Source: G038396625 sp038396625 (GTDB taxonomy: Bacteria; Bacillota; Clostridia; Peptostreptococcales; Thermotaleaceae). From it: 64,000 nt of DNA. Below are positions 25,968-35,401 of the stretch, piece by piece (position 1 is the stretch's first letter; each line of letters starts with the position of its first letter). The stretch lies in assembly GCA_038396625.1 (NCBI GenBank), contig CP121688.1, positions 3,658,001 to 3,722,000 on the forward strand. The letters are read 5' to 3'. The position numbers and the translations under genes are program-made. Under the pieces are notes generated by a model. It was not told the DNA's origin. It ran no database searches and worked only from the letters and a program-made list of their open reading frames with translations.

Positions 25968-27260
25968 TTAACCTTTTATAATTTTTACCAAAAGCATTGT
26001 TGTAGGTTCAAAATAAGTAGTCAATATTAACACAATAAACAATGCTATTATTAACCACTTAAGATATTTCACCATTTGCTCCATTCTTACGCCAGCTACG
26101 GCCTGTGCCACAAATAAATTAATCCCATATGGCGGTGTCACAAATCCAATAGCCAAATTCATCGTTAACATAACACCAAATTGGGTAGCACTCATGCCTA
26201 GCTGTTTTACTACAGGGAGCAATATAGGAGCTAGTATGATTGTGGCTGGGATGTTATCAATGAAGCAACCTATGATTAGCAGCAATATATTTATTAATAA
26301 CAGGATAATTATTTTATTTGATGTAACACTAAGCATTGCTTGTGCAAGCATTGCAGGAATTTGTTCCATGGTTAAAAAAGTTGCAAATACAGTTGATAAT
26401 CCTACCATAAATACTGTAGTGCCATTCACTTCCATGCTTGTAAATAAAGTCTTGTATAGCTCTTTAAATGTCAATTCTTTATACACAACCACACTAACAA
26501 TCGTTGCATAAACGCATGCTACAACAGCAGCTTCTGTGGGTGTAAAAACACCTGCATAAATCCCTCCTAGTATAATTACTGGCGTCATAATAGCCCATAT
26601 AGCCTCTTTAAGAGCTACAGAAAATTCTTTAAAAGTTAAGGTTGGAGCAGTTTTATCACCTAAATTGCCATTTTTCTTAGATATAATATAATTAACAATC
26701 ATTAATGCCACACCCATTAAAACTCCTGGTATCAAGCCAGCTATGAATAAATCACTAATGGAACTCCCTGTAACAACGCCGTACAGTACAAAGGGTATGC
26801 TTGGAGGAATAATGACGCCGATCGTACCTGATACAGCAGCTAAAGAAGCGCTATAGACTTTGCTATAACCTCTTTTCTCCATTTCAGGGATCATAAAACC
26901 ACCAATTGCAGCTGTGGTTGCCATCGCTGAACCGGAAATAGCCGCAAAAAACATACAGGCTACGATCGTTACCATTCCTAAAGCACCTGTTCTTCTTCTT
27001 AATAATAAATTAAAAAAATCAATCAATCGTTTTGCAACCCCACCTGTACTCATTATGTTTCCAGCGAAAATAAAGAAAGGTATGGCCATTAATGGAAATG
27101 AATCTACTCCAGTTACAGTATTTTGACTAATCATCACCAACGGTATATTAGAAAAGTTCATCATCGTTAATACCGTAGCGACACCAATCGCATATCCTAC
27201 AGGTACTGCTAAAAATAATAAAATGAAGAATGAAGAAAATAAAAATATAGTAGATTCCAT
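25968..27260 (-). CDS. dctM: TRAP transporter large permease (DctM)
   Basis: Membrane subunit that moves the substrate with sodium. The 430 residues have about 12 hydrophobic segments and the family motifs MAIPFFIFAGNIM, GSAMATTAAIGGFMIPEM, IIPPSIPFVLYG and FTPTEAA. Its ATG overlaps the dctQ stop (TAATG), so it is translationally coupled. It acts with DctQ and DctP encoded upstream. Substrate class is unclear: dicarboxylates, sugar acids and other carboxylates are all known for this family. Confidence 0.95.
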   Translation of the reverse strand: MESTIFLFSSFFILLFLAVPVGYAIGVATVLTMMNFSNIPLVMISQNTVTGVDSFPLMAIPFFIFAGNIMSTGGVAKRLIDFFNLLLRRRTGALGMVTIVACMFFAAISGSAMATTAAIGGFMIPEMEKRGYSKVYSASLAAVSGTIGVIIPPSIPFVLYGVVTGSSISDLFIAGLIPGVLMGVALMIVNYIISKKNGNLGDKTAPTLTFKEFSVALKEAIWAIMTPVIILGGIYAGVFTPTEAAVVACVYATIVSVVVYKELTFKELYKTLFTSMEVNGTTVFMVGLSTVFATFLTMEQIPAMLAQAMLSVTSNKIIILLLINILLLIIGCFIDNIPATIILAPILLPVVKQLGMSATQFGVMLTMNLAIGFVTPPYGINLFVAQAVAGVRMEQMVKYLKWLIIALFIVLILTTYFEPTTMLLVKIIKG

Positions 27261-27766
27261 TATGCTTCACTCCCTTCACAATTCATTAGACTCTTAGCCT
27301 CTTCATAAATTTTTGAAATTATTCTAAACACTATAACTAGAGAGCTCACCGGAACACTTAAATATACAATGTATAGCGGGATCCTCATACCTGAGGAAAC
27401 CGTCCCCCTAGTAATCATTGTTTCTACTAATTGAAAGCCATATTTCACTAAAAATATATTAAAAGCAAGTGTAATAATATAACTTATTATCTTATATACG
27501 ATTCTATTTCTTCCTTTTAATTTATCGTACACCATCTCAATAGAAATATGCTGATTGGTCCTAAATCCCAAACTAGCTCCTAGCCAAACTTGCCAAATAA
27601 AAATATACCTGCATAACTCTTCACTCCATGAGATCGATTGGTTAAATACATATCTCATTATAACTTGAATAAATACTAATACCACCGTAAAAGCTAAACT
27701 TACTACTAATAAATATTCTTCCGCCTTATTATAAAAATTTGTTACTCTTTTAATAATATTCTTCAT
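27260..27766 (-). CDS. dctQ: TRAP transporter small permease (DctQ)
   Basis: The 168-residue small membrane subunit with four predicted helices. The pattern NQSISWSEELCRYIFIWQVWLGASLGFR is diagnostic for DctQ. It sits between dctP and dctM, in the usual P-Q-M order. An AAAGGTGAG ribosome site precedes the start. A 280-base gap with two large hairpins separates it from dctP. Confidence 0.93.
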   Translation of the reverse strand: MKNIIKRVTNFYNKAEEYLLVVSLAFTVVLVFIQVIMRYVFNQSISWSEELCRYIFIWQVWLGASLGFRTNQHISIEMVYDKLKGRNRIVYKIISYIITLAFNIFLVKYGFQLVETMITRGTVSSGMRIPLYIVYLSVPVSSLVIVFRIISKIYEEAKSLMNCEGSEA

Positions 27767-27817
27767 ATACTCACCTTTTCAGCCCTTAAGATTGTATTGA
27801 AAGTTTGGGTAACCTCT

Positions 27818-27958
27818 TAATCTTAACTCTTTAAATTTTATTGAGGCCATATTTCTCAGTTGAAAAGTTAAGATTATAATTAATGAAAGGTACTTGCCAT
27901 TTTCAAGGTATAATGTTGTTGCTAAAAGAAACTCCATAAGAAATAGACAAGTACCTTT
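27818..27958 (-). repeat. Two tandem stem-loops between dctP and dctQ
   Basis: TAATCTTAACT (27818-27828) pairs with AGTTAAGATTA (27866-27876), and AAAGGTACTTG (27886-27896) pairs with CAAGTACCTTT (27948-27958). Both stems are perfect 11-mers. They could protect the dctP message from 3' decay and set a higher level of binding protein than of permease. Confidence 0.65.
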
Positions 27959-28044
27959 AAACAACATTAAATCAGATTTACATCTATACATTTAAATGCA
28001 GTATTAGGTAATTTTTTTATTTAACTTTTTATGGGATAGAATTT

Positions 28045-29076
28045 CTATCTATATTTTTCTATTAAGTCAAATATTTCATCGCCCATTTCTTTTCTATACT
28101 TTTCATACATCGGTGATACAGCATCTGCAAATTTTTGAAGATTTTCCTGTGAAACTTCATTTACTTCCATACCATCATCTTTTAATTTTTGAATGTATGT
28201 AGCATTATTCCCGTCCTCTTGTGCTATCTGCCATTCACATAACCATAATTTAGCTCCCTCATCAATAATCGCTTTATGTTCGTCTGACAATTCATTATAA
28301 AAATCTAAGTTTATTATATTGGCACAGAAACCATAAACATGGTTTGTAAGACTTAAATATTTTTGTACTTCTTGGAACTTAGAGTCGTAAATTAAAGATG
28401 CTGCATTCTCTTGCCCATCCACAGTCTTTTGTTGAAGTGCCGTAAATAATTCTCCAAAACTTATAGGCGTTGGGTTCGTACCTAAAAGAGTAAACATATC
28501 TATAAATATAGGACTTTCCATGACTCTCATCTTTACGCCTTTTAAATCATCAGGTTCAGTTATAGGTCTAACATTATTTGTTATATTTCTTATGCCGTTA
28601 AAATTATATCCTACATTTTTGATACCAACTTTTTCTAGATCTGCGTTTAGTAGCTGACCGACTTCTCCTTCAAGTGCTTCAAATGCTTTTTGGGTGTCAG
28701 TAAATATAAACGGCATATCTAACGCTCCAAACTTTTGAGAATACATCACAAGCGTAGAAGTAGAAGGTAAAGCCATTTGAATGGTTCCAAGAGCCACTGC
28801 TTCTGTCATCTGAACATCTCCACCTAATAAGGCATTTGGATAAACTTCTACTTTCAGTTCTCCACCTGACTTTTCTTCTACATATTCGCTAAATTTAACT
28901 GCTGCTTGGGTTGAAGAATGGCTATCCGGTGAAATTAAACCATATTTAATAACGATCGGATCTTTTGCTTCTGTGCTTGTGTCTGCGGTGTTCGATGTGT
29001 CATTTGTATTATTACTACCACACCCAGTTACTAAGATTAATGACAATGCCAATAAAATACTTATTACCTTTTTCAT
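28045..29076 (-). CDS. dctP: TRAP transporter solute-binding lipoprotein (DctP)
   Basis: A 343-residue extracytoplasmic substrate receptor. The signal peptide ends in a lipobox (VTGC, Cys20), so it is lipid-anchored. The mature part has the DctP features FSEYVEEKSGGELKVEVYPNALLGG, GIRNITNNVRPITEPDDLKGVKMRVM (the conserved Arg of the last segment normally contacts the substrate carboxylate) and NPTPISFGELFTALQQKTVDGQENA. It is encoded 177 bases after the aconitase X small subunit, so import and dehydration genes appear to form one operon. Confidence 0.95.
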   Translation of the reverse strand: MKKVISILLALSLILVTGCGSNNTNDTSNTADTSTEAKDPIVIKYGLISPDSHSSTQAAVKFSEYVEEKSGGELKVEVYPNALLGGDVQMTEAVALGTIQMALPSTSTLVMYSQKFGALDMPFIFTDTQKAFEALEGEVGQLLNADLEKVGIKNVGYNFNGIRNITNNVRPITEPDDLKGVKMRVMESPIFIDMFTLLGTNPTPISFGELFTALQQKTVDGQENAASLIYDSKFQEVQKYLSLTNHVYGFCANIINLDFYNELSDEHKAIIDEGAKLWLCEWQIAQEDGNNATYIQKLKDDGMEVNEVSQENLQKFADAVSPMYEKYRKEMGDEIFDLIEKYR

Positions 29077-29253
29077 CTTTTAACCTCCCAAATTTGTAAT
29101 AGACTTCACTACGGAAACAATATATTTCTAATTAATTAACAATAAACACAAAATCTCTAAACAAAATCGATGAACAAAGCAAATTGTTTTAAAGTTTTCT
29201 ACCTTTATTGAATAATCCAGACATATTTATGGGTATCCTATAGAACTAATATT

Positions 29254-29658
29254 TTATAATATTGTAACTAACCCTTTATCCGCATCTAATAGGATTTTGT
29301 CTCCAGATTTTATCGTATTATAAAATTCTTTGTCTATTTTATGTACCATTGGGACATTCATTATTATGACACTAGAAACTAATACAGGATCTGCATGCTC
29401 AACAATTATTCCTGAAGGGGCTTTCCCATGTTGTTCTAGTTTGTACAATCCATCCGCTTGTACAACTGAACTACCTTTCCCAGAAGGCATCATCAATATC
29501 TTTCCAGAGATATCTTTTCCTTTCGCATCATGATTATCTTCTACCAGTACGCCTGTTTCTGGTTCAACCAAATAAAAACATACAGCATCTTTTGATACAA
29601 TTACCTCAGCTTCTACCTTACCTTTTGAGATTTTTTTGCATTTGAATGTTTTGCTCAT
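29254..29658 (-). CDS. Aconitase X swivelling-domain subunit (DUF126)
   Basis: The 134-residue small subunit of a two-part aconitase X (AcnX), equivalent to the swivelling domain 4 of aconitases. It has KGKVEAEVIVSKDAVCFYLVEPETG and the conserved LMMPSGKGSSVVQADGLY. Its ATGA start overlaps the stop of the large subunit by 4 bases. AcnX enzymes of known function dehydrate cis-3-hydroxy-L-proline (bacteria) or mevalonate 5-phosphate (archaea). No proline racemase or pyrroline-2-carboxylate reductase is nearby, so the substrate here is open. Confidence 0.88.
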   Translation of the reverse strand: MSKTFKCKKISKGKVEAEVIVSKDAVCFYLVEPETGVLVEDNHDAKGKDISGKILMMPSGKGSSVVQADGLYKLEQHGKAPSGIIVEHADPVLVSSVIIMNVPMVHKIDKEFYNTIKSGDKILLDADKGLVTIL

Positions 29659-30872
29659 CTTAATACCTCCCCTCTAATTGCAGCTTCTATAGACTCTTCT
29701 AAAGGTCTAATTTTAAATTTAATGCCCCTTATTTCATTATAATAAGCACATTTTGGAGAATCTGTTACAGCTACTAATCCATAATGAGGCTGCCAGCATG
29801 GTGGTACATCTATACAAGTATCCGCTACAACATGACCGCCAGACCTTTGTATAATATTCAAATATCCCATTCTATCAGCTAATTCTCTTGTTAAGGAACT
29901 CGTTAAAATCCAAGTACCTACTGCAAATTTTCTTCCTTCGCATACCTTTGCGATTGTAGCAATTTGATCAATATTTAAGTGTGGACACCCAAACATAGCA
30001 AAATCTATTTTTCCCGGTTCTCTGCATAATCTAATTTTCGTATCTTCTAAATCCTTATCAGTAATGACAATCTTTTCTTTAATCTTATTGTCCCCTATTG
30101 CATCTTCTAGCGTATTCGCTTCTGGGGTAATACCAACGATATGATACATCGATACCGCACCTGATGTATTCAGTTGTGCTCCAAAGTTCATAAACCCTGC
30201 CGGTGTAGGTCTACTCTTAATTCCTGTGAATACTGGGATTTCTAACCCTTTATACTTTTCAGGATAACACCATCCTAGGATCTGGTAGTCAAAATCATCT
30301 TTTACATCTGCTTGCACATCAACAAGAATCTCAGCTTTTCTATTTTCATCTAATAATAATCCATAATTAGGTACTAAGCCTGTTATCGCTGCACATAAAG
30401 CACTCTGTGATGATTCTCTATTGCTCCTTGCACCAATCACCGAGTTAACATAAGGCGTCGCACTAGATTCTGAAAATGCAATAACCTCTCCATAAGCGGG
30501 CACATTTTGCTGTAAATATGGCGTACAATTAAATGTTAATGTAGCACCTAGTTTCTTATAAGCTTCATTGGTTGCACTTACGATCTTCTTCCCTTTCTCT
30601 GGAATCTCAAATAAATGTTCATTTAGATATTTTAAATTGATACTTGGATTTACCGTTGGAGAAACTTTACAAAAGGCTCCCTTGTGTAGTAACTTCTCAG
30701 CAAACCACAGGTCAGCGTCTTGAGCACTTAGAGCAACGTGTGCTCTTGTTATTTGAACCATCTTATCTGCATCAAACGTTTCTCCCAAAGCTACTTGGAT
30801 TTCCATGGCCATAGCAATGCCTTCTCCATATTTGCCATTCAGCATATCCTTTTCATGACTGGTTAATTTCAT
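29655..30872 (-). CDS. Aconitase X catalytic subunit (DUF521)
   Basis: The 405-residue catalytic subunit of a split aconitase X, an iron-sulfur dehydratase. Candidate cluster-binding cysteines are Cys116 (FNCTPY), Cys296 (FGCPHLN) and Cys353 (DTCIDVPP), matching the three-cysteine pattern of the family. ESSATPYVNSVIGARSNRES is the family's active-site-like segment. Start: GAAGGAGGGACATAA-ATG. It is the first gene of a run acnX-large, acnX-small, dctP, dctQ, dctM, LarA-like gene. The pairing of an AcnX with a LarA-like protein and a TRAP system suggests uptake, inversion and dehydration of a hydroxy acid. Confidence 0.88.
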   Translation of the reverse strand: MKLTSHEKDMLNGKYGEGIAMAMEIQVALGETFDADKMVQITRAHVALSAQDADLWFAEKLLHKGAFCKVSPTVNPSINLKYLNEHLFEIPEKGKKIVSATNEAYKKLGATLTFNCTPYLQQNVPAYGEVIAFSESSATPYVNSVIGARSNRESSQSALCAAITGLVPNYGLLLDENRKAEILVDVQADVKDDFDYQILGWCYPEKYKGLEIPVFTGIKSRPTPAGFMNFGAQLNTSGAVSMYHIVGITPEANTLEDAIGDNKIKEKIVITDKDLEDTKIRLCREPGKIDFAMFGCPHLNIDQIATIAKVCEGRKFAVGTWILTSSLTRELADRMGYLNIIQRSGGHVVADTCIDVPPCWQPHYGLVAVTDSPKCAYYNEIRGIKFKIRPLEESIEAAIRGEVLR

Positions 30873-31311
30873 TTATGTCCCTCCTTCAATATTCATGCTT
30901 CATTTCTAATACATTTACTATTGCTTCTATGAATAAACTTTGGAATTTCTTCATTCTCATTTCATATTATTTTCAATTATTCTCAAGATAGTTTTTTTGT
31001 TTCTAATATTTACAACGTAGTAAGCTTCCTTTAAACTTTTACTTCATAAACCATTTCTTGTTTATTATTTGACCCCCATTTTAAGCATAAGTATGATACT
31101 TTTTCTAATGTTTTCCTATAAACATAACACTACAATAAAGGGATAAACGATTTTATAATGCTCATTCATACAATGGTAGGCAACAAGAGTTACACAATTC
31201 CTAAATAGATTTAGCCGAAATTAATATAGAGTTAAAATACCTTGTCAATAAAACTTAAATTTAATAATACCCCACAAGAATGAAGGACTGCTTTGAGTAT
31301 TTATCGTTGGC
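30873..31311. other. Intergenic region upstream of the aconitase X operon
   Basis: 439 A/T-rich bases that must hold the promoter of the AcnX/TRAP operon. No -24/-12 site, riboswitch or small gene was recognised, so this operon does not share the sigma-54 signals of the hut genes. Confidence 0.4.
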
Positions 31312-32625
31312 TTAGAATAATAAAGCTCCTATAATCCCAAAGATCACAAGGGGAATATTATAGCATAGGAAAGTAGGTACACACGTATCCCAAATATGAT
31401 CATGCTGCCCATCTACATTAAGTCCAGCTGAAGGTCCTAATGTAGTATCGGAAGCTGGAGAACCAGCATCTCCTAATGCTGCAGCAATGGCTATTAAAAG
31501 GATCGTTGCCTTTGGACTAAATCCCATAGCAGATGCTAACGGTACATAAATTGCTGCAATAATAGGAACCGTTCCAAAGGAAGTTCCAATGCCCATTGTG
31601 ATGATAAGCCCTAGTAAAATCATAACTGTAGCCGCAATGAACTGGCTTCCTCCCATCATATTCGTTGCCGCATCTACAAGAGCTTGTATACCTCCTGTTT
31701 CTCTCATAACAGCAGCATATCCTGATGCAACAAGCATTACGAATGCTATAAGTCCCATCAATTTGATTCCTCCATGCATGAGTTCTTCCATATCCCTCCA
31801 TTTTACAGCACGAGCAATCAACATAATGGCAATGCCTCCCATTGCTCCTAACGGCATTGAGCCCCAAGATAACTGAATAACTAATGCAGCGATTCCTGCC
31901 ACTAAAGTTGCATAATGTTTCCCTGTTATTTTTATTTCCTCTTCAGTTTCCATCGAAACTGCTGTTTCTTCTACAGCACTATCTAGCATTTGATAATCTC
32001 TTGGCTTACGGTAGACAAATAATGAGATTAGTAACCCTGTAAGCATTGCAAGTCCTGCTACCCAATTTGCCCTCCAAACCATATCTGTTGTTATTTCCAT
32101 TCCACTAAGTCCCATTTGATCTCGAATGATATTATGATAAATTAATCCATAGCCAACAGGCAGTGTAATATATGGTGCTTTTAAACCAAAGGCTAATGCA
32201 GAAGCAGCAGCCCTTCTATCCATCTTCATTTTATTCATAAGCGGTAATAATGGTGGTATCAAAATTGGAATAAAAGCAATATGCACTGGTATAACTGTTC
32301 CTGACAAACATGCTACAAAAGAAAGGACTAACAATAATACGATTCCTTTTCCTTTAATCCATTTTGAAATTTTTTGTGTTAATATATCTGCAGCACCTGT
32401 TTTTGCAATAGCTGTAGCCAATGCGCCTAACAAGACATAACTTAACGCAGTTTCCGCATTACCTCCCATTCCTCCAATCAGTATGCCCATTGTGTCGCCA
32501 AGGGGTATACCTGCTGCAAACCCTCCTACAATAGCTGCAACAATTAAAGATAGGATAACATTTAGCTTTAATAAACATAATATCGTCATTACAACAACCG
32601 ATAATACCACAGGATTTGTTAACAT
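31312..32625 (-). CDS. YuiF-type transporter (Na+/H+ antiporter family, likely histidine permease)
   Basis: A 437-residue membrane protein of the ion-transporter superfamily with about 11-12 helices. It shows a duplicated antiporter fold with FVACLSGTVIPVHIAFIPIL and the C-terminal LGDAGSPASDTTLGPSAGLNVDGQHDHIWDT, which is typical of YuiF-like proteins. B. subtilis YuiF is annotated as a putative amino-acid transporter. A sigma-54 promoter and activator dyad like those of both hutU copies lie upstream, so a role in histidine uptake is a reasonable inference. Confidence 0.82.
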   Translation of the reverse strand: MLTNPVVLSVVVMTILCLLKLNVILSLIVAAIVGGFAAGIPLGDTMGILIGGMGGNAETALSYVLLGALATAIAKTGAADILTQKISKWIKGKGIVLLLVLSFVACLSGTVIPVHIAFIPILIPPLLPLMNKMKMDRRAAASALAFGLKAPYITLPVGYGLIYHNIIRDQMGLSGMEITTDMVWRANWVAGLAMLTGLLISLFVYRKPRDYQMLDSAVEETAVSMETEEEIKITGKHYATLVAGIAALVIQLSWGSMPLGAMGGIAIMLIARAVKWRDMEELMHGGIKLMGLIAFVMLVASGYAAVMRETGGIQALVDAATNMMGGSQFIAATVMILLGLIITMGIGTSFGTVPIIAAIYVPLASAMGFSPKATILLIAIAAALGDAGSPASDTTLGPSAGLNVDGQHDHIWDTCVPTFLCYNIPLVIFGIIGALLF

Positions 32626-32700
32626 AAATAATCCTCCTCATCTTTTTCTTCAAAATCATTACGTTTTACTTTTTTTACCTGACTTCCTCCTTTACTTTTA

Positions 32701-32795
32701 TTTTTTATGTATTATTTAAGGTCAGTGAAAATGATTTCATTTCTACTGTGATTTTGATAATTAAAATAGGTGACCGCCTTTTATTTCTATGTATA
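32701..32795. repeat. Leader shared with the YjiH gene, copy A
   Basis: About 95 bases just upstream of the transporter ribosome site align with 36747-36836 upstream of the YjiH-family gene. Shared landmarks are TTTTTTATRTATTATTTAA, CATTTCTA/TATTTCTA, TTGATAATT and CCNCCTTTTATKTCTA. On the minus strand both copies contain a short coding-like end (I-x-I-K-G-G-x-x-F). Confidence 0.65.
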
Positions 32796-32912
32796 AAACT
32801 TGATACATGCTACTATTTTCACTCTCCACCATAATACCCACAATCTTACTACACTTTCTAGAAACATTCGCTTGTTATTTAATAAAAATTCTAAATATTT
32901 AAATATCATTAA

Positions 32913-32928
32913 AGCAATTGCCATGCCA
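32913..32928 (-). promoter_or_regulatory. Sigma-54 promoter of the YuiF-type transporter
   Basis: TGGCATGGCAATTGCT on the minus strand fits TGGCAYN5TTGCW. It lies 287 bases upstream of the start codon, so the message would have a long leader that includes the shared leader repeat. Confidence 0.75.
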
Positions 32929-33015
32929 AATCTTCAAAGCACATATATATGTTGCAGCATTGTCCTAAAAACTCTGTAGTAACAATTTTCTATATCCTAA
33001 CTCGATTTATATTTT

Positions 33016-33030
33016 GTATAATTTTTATCC
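33016..33030. promoter_or_regulatory. Candidate activator site upstream of the transporter
   Basis: GTATAATTTTTATCC lies 87 bases upstream of the -24/-12 promoter, almost the same spacing as the near site of hutU copy 2 (86 bases). It matches the dyads found upstream of both hutU genes. Confidence 0.65.
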
Positions 33031-33195
33031 ACTAGTGCCTATAGATCATTGTATTTCCAATCACTACTTTTTTTAATGGGTGCATAATTTTTAGTCATCT
33101 TTTCCTGATCATACTTTTTATTAGAACTCCCATTTTTTGATATATAAAACGCTATCCCTATTTAGACTTTTAAGAGTATATTGAAAATATAAATT

Positions 33196-33225
33196 AAGGG
33201 AACCTCAAAAGAAAGAGGTTCCCTT
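33196..33225. terminator. Terminator hairpin, target of the group II intron
   Basis: AAGGGAACCTC / GAGGTTCCCTT with an 8-base loop. Without the intron it would lie about 20 bases past the stop of the YjiH-family gene, with a T-rich minus-strand tail. The intron starts 5 bases after the stem on the plus strand. Confidence 0.85.
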
Positions 33226-33229
33226 TAAA

Positions 33230-35392
33230 GTGCGACAGGCAGTTGCATATAGTTAGGCAGTAGCCTATCTGTTTCTATGAATTAAATTCGTTGTCAATGA
33301 TATTCCCCGAATAAAAACAGGACATATAGGATTGAAACATAGGAATTCTCGAAGGTGAAAGTCCTTCCCTAGGAGTGCTGATACAACCTAGGAAGCCTAG
33401 TCTAGGGCTACATCGTGAGGTGTGGTTTGAAGGAGACGTGGAAAGTCGAGAGACCCATAGGCGGACTAGCAGACCGAAATGCAGAGGTGTGAAGTACAGG
33501 TGGCGGGGTAAACTGGCGACTATGCTTAAAAAATAGGAAGCCAATAATTCTAACCCAATGAATCAGCTGAGTTAGGATAGTTTATCATGTGAAAGTACTC
33601 GGTATGTTAGGAAGGAAAATACAATGACCCTGTGAGAGCTCTATTCAAGCCCGTAAGGGGTAGTGGGATATAAGGTTACGCCGAAGTTTCTACTACGGAT
33701 AGAGCAGTCAGACAGTTTCATAGTACGGAAGTAAGTATCAGACCAAACTGGTACTGAACGGAAGGGAACTGACCTCAGTGGACCCAGCTTTAATCATGTG
33801 GAATGATAACGGTAACGTTACGAAAGTAAAAACGAGCCGAAAGAACACAAGAAAGGTGAAGGATAATAAATGAATCAAGAATTGAAACTTAAAATGCATA
33901 GCATTTATGGGCAACTGTTAGTTGAGAGAAAACTAATGGGGGCATGGAAACAAGTTAAAGATAACAAAGGATGTGGAGGTATTGATGGGGAAACCCTTGA
34001 AACCTTCGCGGAAAAAGAGGAAGAAAAGATTAAAAAGCTGCTAATTACTCTAAAAGAGAAAAATTACGTACCAAAGCCAGTAAAAAGAGTCTATATACCG
34101 AAGAAGAACGGCAAGAAAAGACCTTTAGGAATTCCCACAATAGAAGATAGAATTGTTCAGCAAAGTGTAGTAAATGTTATAAGTCCAAAATTTGAAAATG
34201 AAATATTCCATAAATGGTCATGTGGATACCGAAAAGGATTAGGTGCTGAAAGAACAATGCAAATAATTCTATGGAACCTAGAAACAGGGTACAACCACAT
34301 ATATGATTGTGACATTAAAGGATTCTTTGATAATATACCCCATAAGAAGCTAATGAAGATATTAACAAAATATATAGCTGATGGAACAGTCCTAGACATG
34401 GTATGGAGATGGCTTAAAGCTGGACATATGGAAGAAGGTAAATATCATAATTCAGAGTCTGGCACTCCGCAAGGAGGTGTCATTTCGCCAATACTAGCGA
34501 ATATATATCTTAATGAGCTGGATTGGGAACTAGACAAGGAAAACATTCGTTTTGTAAGGTATGCTGATGATTTTCTTTTGTTTGCTAAGACAGAAGAAGA
34601 GATAAAAGAAGCAGGTGGAGTAGCTAATAGAGTAATCACTGATTTAGGATTAGAAGTATCAATGGAGAAAACAAAGTTTGTAAACTTTAACGATGATGAT
34701 TTTAATTTTCTTGGATTCACCTTCGAGCATTGGAGGAAAAGAAAGAATCAAGAGGGTTCATACTTTATTGTAAGACCTACAGAAAATTCATTTAAAGACT
34801 TCAAGGCTAAAATAAAAGAGAAAACAAGAAAAAGTCTAACCCTTAGTACTAAAGCATGGCTAGATGCCTTAAATCCAATAATAAGAGGGAAAGTAAACTA
34901 CTATCTAAATATCTTCAAAGCAGTTAAGGGAAACGAAGAATATGGTCAGACCAGTAGATGTATTCTAAAGGCATTCAGTAAAGAGCTACATGCAATAGAT
35001 TCCTATCTTAGGCAAAGATTGAGGGTGGCAATGATACATAAAAATCCATGTCAGAGAAAAGGTTGGTTAATGACATCGAAATGGAACAATGAGTACTTTG
35101 TAAAAATAGGGCTGATACCGAGTAATTGGTTATATTACAACAAAATGTGGGGATATACCATGGAAATGTACTTAGAGAGAATAACAGCTAAAAATAAGAA
35201 AAAGTTAGAAAAGAAAATAAAGAAATTAAAAGATAAAGGTCAAGAGTATTACACTCCTGACCTAGTTTCCAAGATTAATGCTGCCAAAAGTTATGCTTGA
35301 TACATTTGGAACACGTTGGTAAGCCGTATGCCTTAGTAGGGCACGTGCGGTTTGATAAGGGGGTAGCTATGAGAATAGTTACCCTACTTTAT
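33230..35392 (+). mobile_element. Group II intron, probably class IIC (ends approximate)
   Basis: About 2.16 kb. The 5' end reads GTGCGAC, the group II start. Around 640 structured bases (domain I and onward) precede the reverse transcriptase gene. After it, AAGCCGTATGCC / GGGCACGTGCGGTTT at about 35320-35353 is domain V, and 35354-35392 forms domain VI with a bulged A, ending in AT. Insertion directly after a terminator stem and the lack of an endonuclease domain are typical of class IIC. It is antisense to the neighbouring genes. Confidence 0.88.
33870..35300 (+). CDS. ltrA: Group II intron reverse transcriptase/maturase
   Basis: A 476-residue intron-encoded protein that aids splicing and retrohoming. 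The reverse transcriptase domain (about 60-310) has KKNGKKRPLGIPTIEDR, DCDIKGFFDNIPH, SGTPQGGVISPILANIYL and the catalytic YADD box (FVRYADDFLLF). The maturase X domain follows (about 330-430, with WLDALNPIIRGKVNYY). There is no C-terminal HNH nuclease, as in class C proteins. The frame looks intact, so the intron may be mobile. Start: GAAAGGTGAAGGATAATAA-ATG. Confidence 0.95.
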   Translation: MNQELKLKMHSIYGQLLVERKLMGAWKQVKDNKGCGGIDGETLETFAEKEEEKIKKLLITLKEKNYVPKPVKRVYIPKKNGKKRPLGIPTIEDRIVQQSVVNVISPKFENEIFHKWSCGYRKGLGAERTMQIILWNLETGYNHIYDCDIKGFFDNIPHKKLMKILTKYIADGTVLDMVWRWLKAGHMEEGKYHNSESGTPQGGVISPILANIYLNELDWELDKENIRFVRYADDFLLFAKTEEEIKEAGGVANRVITDLGLEVSMEKTKFVNFNDDDFNFLGFTFEHWRKRKNQEGSYFIVRPTENSFKDFKAKIKEKTRKSLTLSTKAWLDALNPIIRGKVNYYLNIFKAVKGNEEYGQTSRCILKAFSKELHAIDSYLRQRLRVAMIHKNPCQRKGWLMTSKWNNEYFVKIGLIPSNWLYYNKMWGYTMEMYLERITAKNKKKLEKKIKKLKDKGQEYYTPDLVSKINAAKSYA

Positions 35393-35401
35393 TAAGCATC
35401 C

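Noticed and set aside
27779..27991. A 70-codon minus-strand frame between dctP and dctQ
   Set aside because: It has no ribosome site and is made of the two stem-loops; the open frame is a by-product of the hairpins.
33275..33544. An 89-codon minus-strand frame at the start of the group II intron
   Set aside because: It lies in the conserved structured RNA of intron domain I and is not a gene.
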